Positions 1 to 6,381 of a stretch of 6,503 nt of DNA are shown one piece after another. The translations under genes were made by a program, and so were the position numbers. Each line of letters opens with the position of its first letter. Positions within the stretch are counted from its first letter, which is position 1. The stretch comes from Bifidobacteriaceae bacterium (GTDB taxonomy: Bacteria > Actinomycetota > Actinomycetes > Actinomycetales > WQXJ01). Location: positions 1 to 6,503 of the forward strand of contig JAIRPS010000207.1 in NCBI GenBank assembly GCA_031256885.1, in the 5' to 3' direction. The notes below the pieces were generated by a model. That model had not been told where the DNA came from and ran no database searches. It saw only the letters and a program-made list of their open reading frames with translations.

Positions 1-1086
1 GAAGTCCTTGACCCCGATGTACTGACAATCGGGTTTGCCCGGCGGGTACCCACCTACAAACGTTTGACTTTGATGCTGCGTGATCCGCAACGCTTACGCG
101 CTTTGCTGCTTGACCCGGAACGGCCGGTGCAGATTGTGGTGGCTGGCAAAGCGCACCCGGCTGACGAACAAGGCAAACTGTTGATCCAGGAACTGGTGCG
201 GTTTGCGGATGATCCAGCAGTACGCAAGCGGGTGGTGTTCTTACCCAACTACGACATTGCGATGGCTCAAACGCTCTACCCGGGCTGTGATGTTTGGCTG
301 AACAATCCGTTGCGTCCCTTGGAGGCTTGCGGTACTTCCGGTATGAAAGCGGCACTCAACGGCGCTTTGAACTTGTCGGTGCTTGATGGTTGGTGGGACG
401 AATGGTATGACGGCCAAAACGGTTGGGCAATCCCCACTGCCGATGGTGTGACCGACCCGGTGCGCCGTGATGATCTTGAGGCAGCCGCTCTCTACGACTT
501 GATTGAGCAGCAGGTGGCACCGCATTTCTACACGACTGATGAGCGGGGTATCCCAGTTGGTTGGGTTGAAATGATCCGCCACACTTTGGCCACTTTGGGG
601 CCAAAAGTTCAAGCCACACGCATGGTCAGCGACTATGTCCAACAGCTTTACAGCCCAGCCGCTTTAGCGGGACGGCAGTTAGCTGCTCAGGCTTTCAAGG
701 GCGCTCGTGAACTGGCTGCCTGGAAAACGCGGGTGCGTCAAGCCTGGCCGAACGTCCGGGTCGATCATGTGGCGGCCGTGGGTGTTGGTGAGGTTGTCCA
801 TGTTGGTGATGAACTGTCAATCAACGTCCAAGCTGACCTGGGACAGTTGCTGCCGCAAGATGTCGCCGTTGAGGTTGTCCATGGCCGAGCCACTGAAGGT
901 GATGATCTCGCTGATTACCAGATCACGCGTTTGGACAAAGTATCTGACGATGGCGATGGGCGGTATTCGTTTGCTGGCTTAGTGCCGTTGGATCGGTCAG
1001 GCGCTTTTGGCTACGGTATTCGGGTAGTGCCGAACCATCCCCTGCTGGTGGCTGCCACTGACCTTGGTTTGGTGGCGGGCGCTTGA
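1..1086 (+). CDS. glgP: alpha-glucan (glycogen) phosphorylase, C-terminal part (5' end outside window)
   Basis: This is the C-terminal 361 residues of a PLP-dependent alpha-glucan phosphorylase, which releases glucose-1-phosphate from glycogen-like glucans in the cytoplasm. The frame is open from base 1, so the gene begins upstream; the family is usually around 850 residues, so more than half is missing. Visible in the fragment are the ARRVPTYKR segment (residues 13-21), FLPNYDIAMA (80-89), and the PLP-binding motif EACGTSGMKAA (from residue 108), whose Lys116 should form the Schiff base. NLSVLDGWWDEWYDG follows. This spelling is that of the actinobacterial GlgP type rather than the muscle or E. 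coli type. The last 120 residues or so (VRVDHVAAVGVGEV to the end) match the beta-rich tail found in these proteins. The reading frame is intact to TGA at 1084-1086. It converges on the amidase gene. Family assignment is firm; the natural glucan substrate is inferred. Confidence 0.93.
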   Translation, partial: EVLDPDVLTIGFARRVPTYKRLTLMLRDPQRLRALLLDPERPVQIVVAGKAHPADEQGKLLIQELVRFADDPAVRKRVVFLPNYDIAMAQTLYPGCDVWLNNPLRPLEACGTSGMKAALNGALNLSVLDGWWDEWYDGQNGWAIPTADGVTDPVRRDDLEAAALYDLIEQQVAPHFYTTDERGIPVGWVEMIRHTLATLGPKVQATRMVSDYVQQLYSPAALAGRQLAAQAFKGARELAAWKTRVRQAWPNVRVDHVAAVGVGEVVHVGDELSINVQADLGQLLPQDVAVEVVHGRATEGDDLADYQITRLDKVSDDGDGRYSFAGLVPLDRSGAFGYGIRVVPNHPLLVAATDLGLVAGA

Positions 1087-1110
1087 GCGCTTGTGCAACA
1101 TTTGAGTATT

Positions 1111-1138
1111 GGCGCAGTCCAGTTGGTCTGCCCGCGCC
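1111..1138. terminator. imperfect hairpin between convergent genes, possible terminator
   Basis: GGCGC at 1111-1115 can pair with GCGCC at 1134-1138. Inside, AG can pair with CT and CC with GG, with a bulge on the 3' arm. It lies 25 bases past the glgP stop and 38 bases past the amidase stop on the other strand, so it could serve both converging transcripts. There is no T run on either side, so it is not a classical intrinsic terminator; hairpins without a U tract are often proposed as terminators in actinobacteria. The stem is short and interrupted, hence low confidence. Confidence 0.3.
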
Positions 1139-1158
1139 GATCCTCAAGGTCCCCAAGG

Positions 1159-1178
1159 GCTGGTTCAAAGCTGGTTCA
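1159..1178. repeat. 9-base tandem direct repeat over the amidase stop codon
   Basis: GCTGGTTCA occurs at 1159-1167 and again at 1170-1178, with an 11-base period. The second copy contains the amidase stop codon (TCA on this strand, TGA on the coding strand). It looks like a small slippage duplication just outside the gene. No function is inferred. Confidence 0.6.
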
Positions 1179-3083
1179 GTAAACGCGAATCTTGAAAGTT
1201 GCTGATTTGGGGCGTTTGGCGCCTTTGGCAACAGCGTCGCGGTGAGCAATCACACGGTACTTGGTGGACTTGGTGACCAGCACATTGATGTTCCGTAAAC
1301 GGGTTTTACGGTCAATCGTCAGATTTTTGACGGTTCGCCATTGGCCTGCCTGATAAGCCTGAATCTGCACTTTCGAGGGTCGTTTAGCTGATTTTTGGCG
1401 CCACTGAATGGTCAAAGTCGCTTTGCTGCCTTTGGCAACATAGCCAGGGGCCTGCACTTTTGGTGTGGTTTTGGCGGTTTTGGCAGCCACCCGCACCGTG
1501 GTTTGCGGTAGTGACCAGCGGTTATTCTGATCAATCTGGCCAAGTGATGGTTCAGTTAAAACCCGTGAGCGGAGGCGCAAAGTTGCCGTGCTCGGCAAGG
1601 CGACAACCGCCTGGCCGCGCCCTTGATCAACCGCAATGTCTTTGGTTGATACCCAGGCTTTACCGTTCCACCGTTGCAAAGTCACCGTACCGCTCAGCCC
1701 TTGGCCACCACCAGACCAACTGACCGAAAGCTTGACATTTTGACCAGGCTTGACCAGTTTTGCTGAGGCGGAAAGGCTGGGCAGTTGGGCGGTGAATGGC
1801 TTGTCTGCCAGCGTGTTTGGTGGGGCTGATACCCGCAATTCGTCCAGGCGGGGGTAGAGGTATTTGCCGGGACAGTCAGTTTGGTTGTACCAAACCTTGG
1901 CAGCAGTTGAATAATATTTGGCATCTTGATGACCAATCACGGTGGATCGCTTGCCACTTAAATGGCTGTAAGTGGTCATGTCGCTGGGCTGTAAACCTGC
2001 TAAACCAAGACGCCAAACTAACAAGGCACGCAGCGCTGCCATGGCTGGTTCAGGTACCGGCACTGCCTCATAGTCACCAATCACCGACACGCCAAAAGTT
2101 TCCGCATTAAAACCTGAAGCCTGGGCACCAATCACATTGGCAGTAATGCCACCGGCGCGTCCTTCCCAGATCCGGCCATACTTGTCAACCAGATAGTTGT
2201 AACCAATGTCATTCCAGGTATTAGACTTGATGTGATACACCATAATGCCGTTGATGATGCCAGGTACTTGCTCAGCAGTGTATTTGTTGCCGCCAGCGGT
2301 ATGATGCACAATCGCGCCACGTAAAGTCGTAAACGGTTTGCGGTTTTTGATCTCAACCAGCTTCTCATTGGCACCCCATTCTTTGCGCAGGTGAATCAGC
2401 GGGGAACCATCAGGATTCCGTTCAACCGTCTGATCATCTGGATTGCTTGGGGAAGGGCTGCTTGGCGAAGGAATTGGGGTGGCGCTTGCTGAGTCATCAG
2501 GTAGCGGTGTGGCGCTTGGCTGTGGGCTTGGCGAAACCTCAGGAGTCCCCGCATCGGCGGCCACTACCATTGCCGATAATCCGGCTGGCAGGTTTTGTCC
2601 AGGCGCAGCGTTGACCGTAATCTGTAAACCAGTTGCGCCCGGCACCACCAGCGGTTCGGTTGCCTGGCGGGGACTGTCTGCCTCAGCGCTTCCCGGATCA
2701 GGGCCGCCGGCTTGCGGTCCAATATCTAAACTTTCCCAAGACGACCAGCCGTCACTGGTCCAGGCGCGCATTTTCACTTCGCCAACACTTAGCCCAGCTG
2801 GCCACGATAAGCCAGCAACATCAAAACGGCTGGTGGCAAAGCCAACCGTGGTCAAGGTTGCAGTGGCTGTGCTGGTTTTGGCGCTGGCTAGGACGCGGTT
2901 GGAACTTGTCAACGCAATCTCCTGGACGCCATCGTGCATTGCTGGTAATGCCACGACTACTGGCTGGTCGCTGGTGGCTTGGCTGCTGGGGCTGGCGATT
3001 GCCCAACTGCTCAAAAAAAAGCCGGCCGTTAGAGCCAAAGCAAAGCAGCGGGTCAAGTGGTTGTTAGTGGTACCTTGAATCAT
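1176..3083 (-). CDS. secreted PGRP-family N-acetylmuramoyl-L-alanine amidase with cationic C-terminal repeats
   Basis: This 635-residue exported protein should cleave the bond between N-acetylmuramic acid and L-alanine in peptidoglycan. Residues 1-30 form a Sec signal peptide with likely cleavage after AIA (28-30). Residues about 40-178 form the beta-type domain often found in front of actinobacterial PGRP domains (SRFDVAGLSW, DGWSSWESLD). A Ser/Pro/Thr linker spans about 184-215. The Amidase_2/PGRP domain covers about 228-418. By comparison with T7 lysozyme, its zinc ligands are His260 (VHHTAGG), His385 (GHQD) and Cys404 (TDCPG), and Tyr295 (IGYNYLVD) is catalytic, so it looks active rather than only a recognition protein. 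Two similar beta-rich repeats follow (about 437-532 and 540-635), the second very basic. The ATG is preceded by GAGGT and AGGAG at 3087-3096 (reverse strand). It is transcribed away from argS. The precise substrate and the role in growth, separation or defence are not visible. Confidence 0.92.
   Translation of the reverse strand: MIQGTTNNHLTRCFALALTAGFFLSSWAIASPSSQATSDQPVVVALPAMHDGVQEIALTSSNRVLASAKTSTATATLTTVGFATSRFDVAGLSWPAGLSVGEVKMRAWTSDGWSSWESLDIGPQAGGPDPGSAEADSPRQATEPLVVPGATGLQITVNAAPGQNLPAGLSAMVVAADAGTPEVSPSPQPSATPLPDDSASATPIPSPSSPSPSNPDDQTVERNPDGSPLIHLRKEWGANEKLVEIKNRKPFTTLRGAIVHHTAGGNKYTAEQVPGIINGIMVYHIKSNTWNDIGYNYLVDKYGRIWEGRAGGITANVIGAQASGFNAETFGVSVIGDYEAVPVPEPAMAALRALLVWRLGLAGLQPSDMTTYSHLSGKRSTVIGHQDAKYYSTAAKVWYNQTDCPGKYLYPRLDELRVSAPPNTLADKPFTAQLPSLSASAKLVKPGQNVKLSVSWSGGGQGLSGTVTLQRWNGKAWVSTKDIAVDQGRGQAVVALPSTATLRLRSRVLTEPSLGQIDQNNRWSLPQTTVRVAAKTAKTTPKVQAPGYVAKGSKATLTIQWRQKSAKRPSKVQIQAYQAGQWRTVKNLTIDRKTRLRNINVLVTKSTKYRVIAHRDAVAKGAKRPKSATFKIRVY
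2439..2537 (-). repeat. short repeats encoding the Ser/Pro linker of the amidase
   Basis: This stretch encodes the low-complexity linker (residues about 184-215) between the N-terminal domain and the amidase domain. GCTTGGGGAAGG at 2445-2456 recurs as GCTTGGCGAAGG at 2460-2471 (period 15) and partly at 2526-2537. TGGCGCTTG occurs at 2480-2488 and 2510-2518 (period 30). All periods are multiples of three, so copy changes would lengthen or shorten the linker without breaking the frame. Such linkers commonly span the cell wall or separate domains. Confidence 0.65.
3013..3020 (-). repeat. 8-base homopolymer (T8 on the coding strand) in the amidase signal-peptide codons
   Basis: Eight consecutive A on the + strand read as TTT TTT TT(G) in the amidase gene, coding Phe22, Phe23 and Leu24 in the hydrophobic core of the signal peptide. 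It is the longest single-base run I see in the window. A run of this length can slip in replication or transcription; a one-base change here would truncate the protein near residue 25. The sequence shows the run; any switching role is inference. Confidence 0.6.
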
Positions 3084-3108
3084 CGGCTCCTACCTCGTGG
3101 GAAGTGGC

Positions 3109-3138
3109 GAAATACGGGGCTTTGTGTTCAACTGTAAA
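3109..3138 (-). promoter_or_regulatory. candidate promoter for the amidase gene
   Basis: Read on the minus strand, TTTACA (3138-3133, five of six to TTGACA) is followed after 18 bases by TATTTC (3114-3109, three of six to TATAAT). It would start transcription about 20 bases before the amidase ATG, leaving room for the Shine-Dalgarno sequence. The -10 box is weak, so this is a candidate only. The oppositely directed argS promoter must lie in the same short gap. A TAAATT sequence on the plus strand (3135-3140) fits a TANNNT -10 element without a clear -35 and overlaps the amidase -35 box. Confidence 0.3.
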
Positions 3139-3190
3139 TTGTTGCCGGGCATCTTTGGGGATTTAGGGCGGTGGCGTTCGGTTTTGGATT

Positions 3191-3196
3191 GAGGTG
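3191..3196 (+). promoter_or_regulatory. strong Shine-Dalgarno sequence for the six-codon frame ahead of argS
   Basis: GAGGTG at 3191-3196 is fully complementary to the anti-Shine-Dalgarno core of 16S rRNA. It sits 7 bases before ATG at 3204. That ATG is not in the argS frame. The GTG at 3194, in frame with argS, lies inside this site and is therefore a poor start candidate. No comparable site stands before the other argS start candidate, GTG at 3221. Confidence 0.55.
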
Positions 3197-3203
3197 CATG
3201 GTC

Positions 3204-3224
3204 ATGGCTACTATTACCGAGTGA
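3204..3224 (+). CDS. possible six-residue leader peptide (MATITE) overlapping the argS start
   Basis: ATG at 3204 opens a frame of six codons (Met-Ala-Thr-Ile-Thr-Glu) ending in TGA at 3222-3224. The stop overlaps the probable argS start GTG (3221-3223) as GTGA, the arrangement typical of translational coupling by reinitiation. The frame has the best Shine-Dalgarno sequence in the region. It contains no arginine or lysine codon, so a classical attenuation peptide sensing those amino acids is not supported. Alternatively, these residues are the true ArgS N-terminus and a one-base frameshift or sequencing error separates them from the rest. The frame is seen directly; its translation is inferred. 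Confidence 0.4.
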   Translation: MATITE

Positions 3225-4930
3225 CTCCAGCAGACCTTAGCCAGGCAATCAGTGACCTGCTTGCGGCGGCCCTACCCACAGCCACCGCTTCAGCAACCAC
3301 TGCTGCGCCAGCAACCACAGCTTTTGTTTTACAGCTAACAGCAGATCAACTGCCTGATCAAATACACCTTGAGCGTCCGCGTGGGGCAGTCCAGGCGGAT
3401 TGGGCCAGCAATGTGGCGTTACAACTTGCCAAAACTGCTCAAGTCAAACCGCGCGATCTGGCTGAATATCTCGCTGCCGGTTTAGCCAAGGTGCCAGGTA
3501 TTAGCCAAGTGACAGTGGCTGGGCCAGGTTTCATCAACATCACACTTGATAAAGCAGCCGCCGGGCAGCTTGTTCACCACATCCTTGACCAGGCTGAACA
3601 CTACGGTCGCACGCTTACTAACAGCGGCAAGCATGTCAATGTGGAGTTTGTTTCAGCTAATCCCACCGGACCAATCCACTTGGGTGGGGCACGGTGGGCA
3701 GCGGTTGGTGACGCGATAGCCGCCTTGTTTGAGGCGACTGGCGCTACCGCCACGCGCGAGTACTACGTCAACGATCACGGTGTGCAGATTGACCATTTTG
3801 CAGCATCATTACTGGCCACCACGCGGGGGCAAGCTGTTCCGGAGAACGGTTACGGCGGTGCATATATTGCTGAGATTGCCGCTGCGGTGCAGCAACAGTC
3901 AGAGTCAGCCGGGCTTGATTTGACAGATGCTGAGCAGGCCAAATCCTTTTTCCGGGAAACTGGCATGGCTTTGATGCTGCAAGAGATTAAGCAATCTTTA
4001 GAGGCCTTTGGCACAGTTTTTGATGTCTGGACATCCGAGCGTCAGCTCCACCATCAAGGTCTGGTGACGCAGGCGCTGGATCAGCTGAAAGCTGCTGGCA
4101 GTTTGTACCAATTAGATGGCGCATGGTGGCTGCGTTCAACTGATTTCGGTGATGACAAAGACCGCGTGGTCATCAAATCTGACGGCACACCAGCATACAT
4201 CGCAGCGGATATTGCTTACCTCCGTGACAAGCTCCGCCGTGGGGCTGACCTTGCTGTTTATCTGCTCGGGGCTGACCATCATGGTTATATTGCCCGCCTC
4301 AAAGCCGCCGCCGCAGCCTTGGGTGAAGACCCAGCCAAGGTTGAGGTGCAAATCGGTCAGTTGGTCAGCCTGGTCAAAGACGGTCAACCAGTCAAAATGT
4401 CGAAACGTGCCGGCACAGTGGTGACCATGGATGATCTGGTTGAAGCGGTTGGCGTGGATGCTGCTCGCTATGCCATAGCCCGTTCTTCAGTTGATTCACC
4501 TTTGACTATTGACTTGGGGTTATGGACTTCACACAGCAACGATAACCCGGTTTATTACGTGCAATACGCCCACGCTCGCACTGTCAATGTGCTCACCAAT
4601 GCGACTAATGCGCAGGTTAGCTGCGACGATGGTTGGAACCCAGCTTTGCTCGATCACCCAACTGAAGCTGCCTTGCTCGGTCAGCTAGCTGAGTTACCGC
4701 GAGTGATCAACCAGGCCTGTGAACTACGCCAACCGCACCGGGTTGCCCGCTACCTCGAAGAGGTGGCAGCGGTTTACCACAAGTGGTATGACGCTTGCCG
4801 GGTGATTCCGCTGGGCGACCAGCCAATCACCGATCAGCACCGTTCGCGTTTAGCTTTGAACTGCGCGGCTGGCCAGGTGTTACGTAATGGTTTGGGATTA
4901 CTTGGCGTATCTGCCCCAGAAAGGATGTGA
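3221..4930 (+). CDS. argS: arginyl-tRNA synthetase
   Basis: This class I aminoacyl-tRNA synthetase (569 residues from GTG 3221) attaches arginine to tRNA-Arg in the cytoplasm. The N-terminal tRNA-binding domain covers about residues 1-110. The HIGH-type signature is in SANPTGPIHLGG (HLGG 153-156), and an intact KMSKR loop lies at 392-396. Other ArgS blocks are FGDDKDRVVIKSDG, LGADHHGYIARLK and NPVYYVQYAHAR (442-453). The C-terminal anticodon-binding helical domain includes RQPHRVARYL and ends in SAPERM. The start is placed at 3221 because VTPADL matches the MTPADL beginning of mycobacterial and corynebacterial ArgS. The same frame extends to GTG 3194, which would add nine residues (578 in all). 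Residues 18-35 are an Ala/Thr-rich insertion, and the usual HGDYASN is QADWASN here. The gene ends 3 bases before lysA, a conserved actinobacterial pairing that implies cotranscription. Confidence 0.96.
   Translation: MTPADLSQAISDLLAAALPTATASATTAAPATTAFVLQLTADQLPDQIHLERPRGAVQADWASNVALQLAKTAQVKPRDLAEYLAAGLAKVPGISQVTVAGPGFINITLDKAAAGQLVHHILDQAEHYGRTLTNSGKHVNVEFVSANPTGPIHLGGARWAAVGDAIAALFEATGATATREYYVNDHGVQIDHFAASLLATTRGQAVPENGYGGAYIAEIAAAVQQQSESAGLDLTDAEQAKSFFRETGMALMLQEIKQSLEAFGTVFDVWTSERQLHHQGLVTQALDQLKAAGSLYQLDGAWWLRSTDFGDDKDRVVIKSDGTPAYIAADIAYLRDKLRRGADLAVYLLGADHHGYIARLKAAAAALGEDPAKVEVQIGQLVSLVKDGQPVKMSKRAGTVVTMDDLVEAVGVDAARYAIARSSVDSPLTIDLGLWTSHSNDNPVYYVQYAHARTVNVLTNATNAQVSCDDGWNPALLDHPTEAALLGQLAELPRVINQACELRQPHRVARYLEEVAAVYHKWYDACRVIPLGDQPITDQHRSRLALNCAAGQVLRNGLGLLGVSAPERM
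3291..3318 (+). repeat. argS: in-frame short duplication in the argS N-terminal region
   Basis: CAGCAACCAC occurs at 3291-3300 and 3309-3318, an 18-base (six-codon) period, encoding ATTA twice within SATTAAPATTAF. It produces an Ala/Thr-rich segment that mycobacterial and corynebacterial ArgS lack as I recall their sequences. The period keeps the frame, so it probably reflects slippage tolerated in a surface loop of the N-terminal domain. Confidence 0.65.
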
Positions 4931-4933
4931 CCA

Positions 4934-6343
4934 ATGATTCACGCCCATGAGGCTGGTGCCAGGCACGGTCAAGGCGATGCGCCAGCTTGGTTATTGGTTC
5001 CCGATGACGTTAATGCTTTGCTGCCCGAACTGTGGCCAAGCAGCGTTCATAAAGACGAGCAGGGCTGTTTGCATGTTGCAGGGCTCAGCGTCAACCAGAT
5101 TGCCAGCCAAGTTGGTACACCTGCTTTGGTGCTTGACCAAGCCGATTTTTTGGAGCGGGCCAGGCAGTTTGATCAAGCTTTCAGCCAGGCCACGGGCGGG
5201 CGAGCAACCGTTTCCTATGCGGCAAAAGCGCTGATCAGCAAAGGAATCGTCGAATGGGTTGAGCAGGCGGGGCTGGGTTTAGATGTTTGCAGTGAAGGGG
5301 AACTGCATGTCGCTTTACGCGCCGGTTTCCCAGCGGGACGCATCACTTTTCATGGCAATAACAAGTCAAATGTTGAACTAACCCATGCGGTGACGGTTGG
5401 GGTAGGCCGTGTGGTGGTTGATTCGCTGGATGAGATTGAACGCCTGGAATCAATTGCCAAAGCCGCCAATGTGGTGGTTAAAGCGATGATTCGTGTGCGT
5501 ATTGGTGTGGAAGCGCATACTCATGAATACATCGCTACGGCACATGAGGATCAGAAGTTTGGCATCAGTTCAAGTGATGGGGCTGCCCTCAAAGCGGCGC
5601 AACGTTTGCTTGATAGTCCAGCGCTTGACTTGGTCGGTTGGCACTGCCACATTGGTTCGCAAGTTTTTGACACTGCCGGTTATGCCGAAACGATTAGGCG
5701 GTTGGCTGTGTTGAGTGCTGAACTGCGACAAGCCACTGGGCAGCAGCTACCTGAGCTTTGTTTAGGTGGCGGCTTCGGTGTTGCATACACCACTGGCCAT
5801 GATCCGTTGCCACCGCAACGTCTAGCAGAAGAGTTGACGGGGCAGTTGCAGACCGCCTTCACCGAACACGGTTTGGCGGTTCCCTGGTTGGGGGTTGAAC
5901 CGGGCAGGGCAATTGTTGGGCCAGCTGGTTTCACCATTTACACGGTTGGCACAATCAAACCGGTTGCCCTACCAGGCGGCTTCACCAGAGTGTATGTGAG
6001 TGTTGATGGTGGCATGAGCGACAATATTCGCACCGCCTTATACTCCGCCGATTATTCAGCCACACTCGCTTCACGCCGCTCCAGCGCCGCGCCTGTGCTG
6101 GCCAGGGTGGTGGGCAAGCATTGCGAAAGCGGCGACATCGTTGTCAAAGACGAATATTTACCAGCTGACCTGAAAGCTGGTGACCTCCTGGCGGTGCCGG
6201 TTACGGGCGCATATTGCTACCCGCTAGCCTCAAACTACAACCTGGTACCGCGACCACCGGTTGTTGCCGTCGCCCAAGGCCAACTGACCACCTTGCTGCG
6301 CCGCGAAACGATTGATGACCTGCTTGCCCGCGATTGCGGATAG
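4934..6343 (+). CDS. lysA: diaminopimelate decarboxylase
   Basis: This PLP-dependent enzyme of the alanine-racemase fold type decarboxylates meso-2,6-diaminopimelate to L-lysine, the last step of the DAP pathway, in the cytoplasm. It has 469 residues. The PLP lysine is Lys98 in YAAKA. The barrel shows HGNNKS (140-145), EAHTHEYI, HIGSQ (239-243), the glycine-rich phosphate-binding loop GGGFG (278-282) and EPGR (322-325). The C-terminal domain supplies KHCESGD with catalytic Cys397 and GAYCYP (425-430), both needed for the two-subunit active site. All key residues are present. The ATG at 4934 has AAGGA at 4921-4925, 8 bases upstream, inside the end of argS. The N-terminus before the conserved ELWP is about 25 residues longer than in M. 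tuberculosis LysA and rich in His and Gly, resembling Streptomyces proteins. The 3-base gap to argS suggests cotranscription, as described for the argS-lysA cluster of Brevibacterium/Corynebacterium. Confidence 0.96.
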   Translation: MIHAHEAGARHGQGDAPAWLLVPDDVNALLPELWPSSVHKDEQGCLHVAGLSVNQIASQVGTPALVLDQADFLERARQFDQAFSQATGGRATVSYAAKALISKGIVEWVEQAGLGLDVCSEGELHVALRAGFPAGRITFHGNNKSNVELTHAVTVGVGRVVVDSLDEIERLESIAKAANVVVKAMIRVRIGVEAHTHEYIATAHEDQKFGISSSDGAALKAAQRLLDSPALDLVGWHCHIGSQVFDTAGYAETIRRLAVLSAELRQATGQQLPELCLGGGFGVAYTTGHDPLPPQRLAEELTGQLQTAFTEHGLAVPWLGVEPGRAIVGPAGFTIYTVGTIKPVALPGGFTRVYVSVDGGMSDNIRTALYSADYSATLASRRSSAAPVLARVVGKHCESGDIVVKDEYLPADLKAGDLLAVPVTGAYCYPLASNYNLVPRPPVVAVAQGQLTTLLRRETIDDLLARDCG

Positions 6344-6381
6344 CCGCAACCAAGCGCGCAGGCGGTTTCGGTTGTCGGCTA
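6341..6381 (+). terminator. inverted repeat starting at the lysA stop codon, possible terminator or mRNA-end structure
   Basis: TAGCCGCAACC (6341-6351, beginning with the lysA stop TAG) pairs with GGTTGTCGGCTA (6370-6381). That is 11 base pairs with one bulged T, and the 18-base loop is itself GC-rich. It is the best hairpin in the region after lysA. No T run follows directly; a run of five T comes at 6401-6405, about 20 bases later, so it is not a textbook intrinsic terminator. It may end or stabilise the argS-lysA transcript. Confidence 0.4.

Noticed and set aside
923..1249. 108-codon minus-strand frame across the glgP end and the intergenic gap
   Set aside because: It overlaps two well-supported genes, has no recognisable motif and no ribosome site that I can identify.
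3000..3031. GC-rich sequence followed by T8 on the minus strand as an intrinsic terminator
   Set aside because: No stem of useful length precedes the T run, and it lies inside the signal-peptide codons of an intact gene.
2443..3078. 211-codon open frame on the + strand opposite the amidase gene
   Set aside because: It lies entirely antisense to a gene with clear domains. Its Gly/Leu/Ser repeats mirror the Ser/Pro linker codons, it begins at a TTG without a Shine-Dalgarno sequence, and it resembles no protein I know.
3194..3220. GTG 3194 as the argS start
   Set aside because: It sits inside the GAGGTG ribosome site, and the nine extra residues (HGHGYYYR) have no counterpart in related ArgS proteins, which begin at the VTPADL position. 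It is kept only as an alternative.
3084..3220. T-box or other known riboswitch upstream of argS
   Set aside because: The leader is short and I see neither the T-box consensus nor a terminator/antiterminator pair ahead of the gene.
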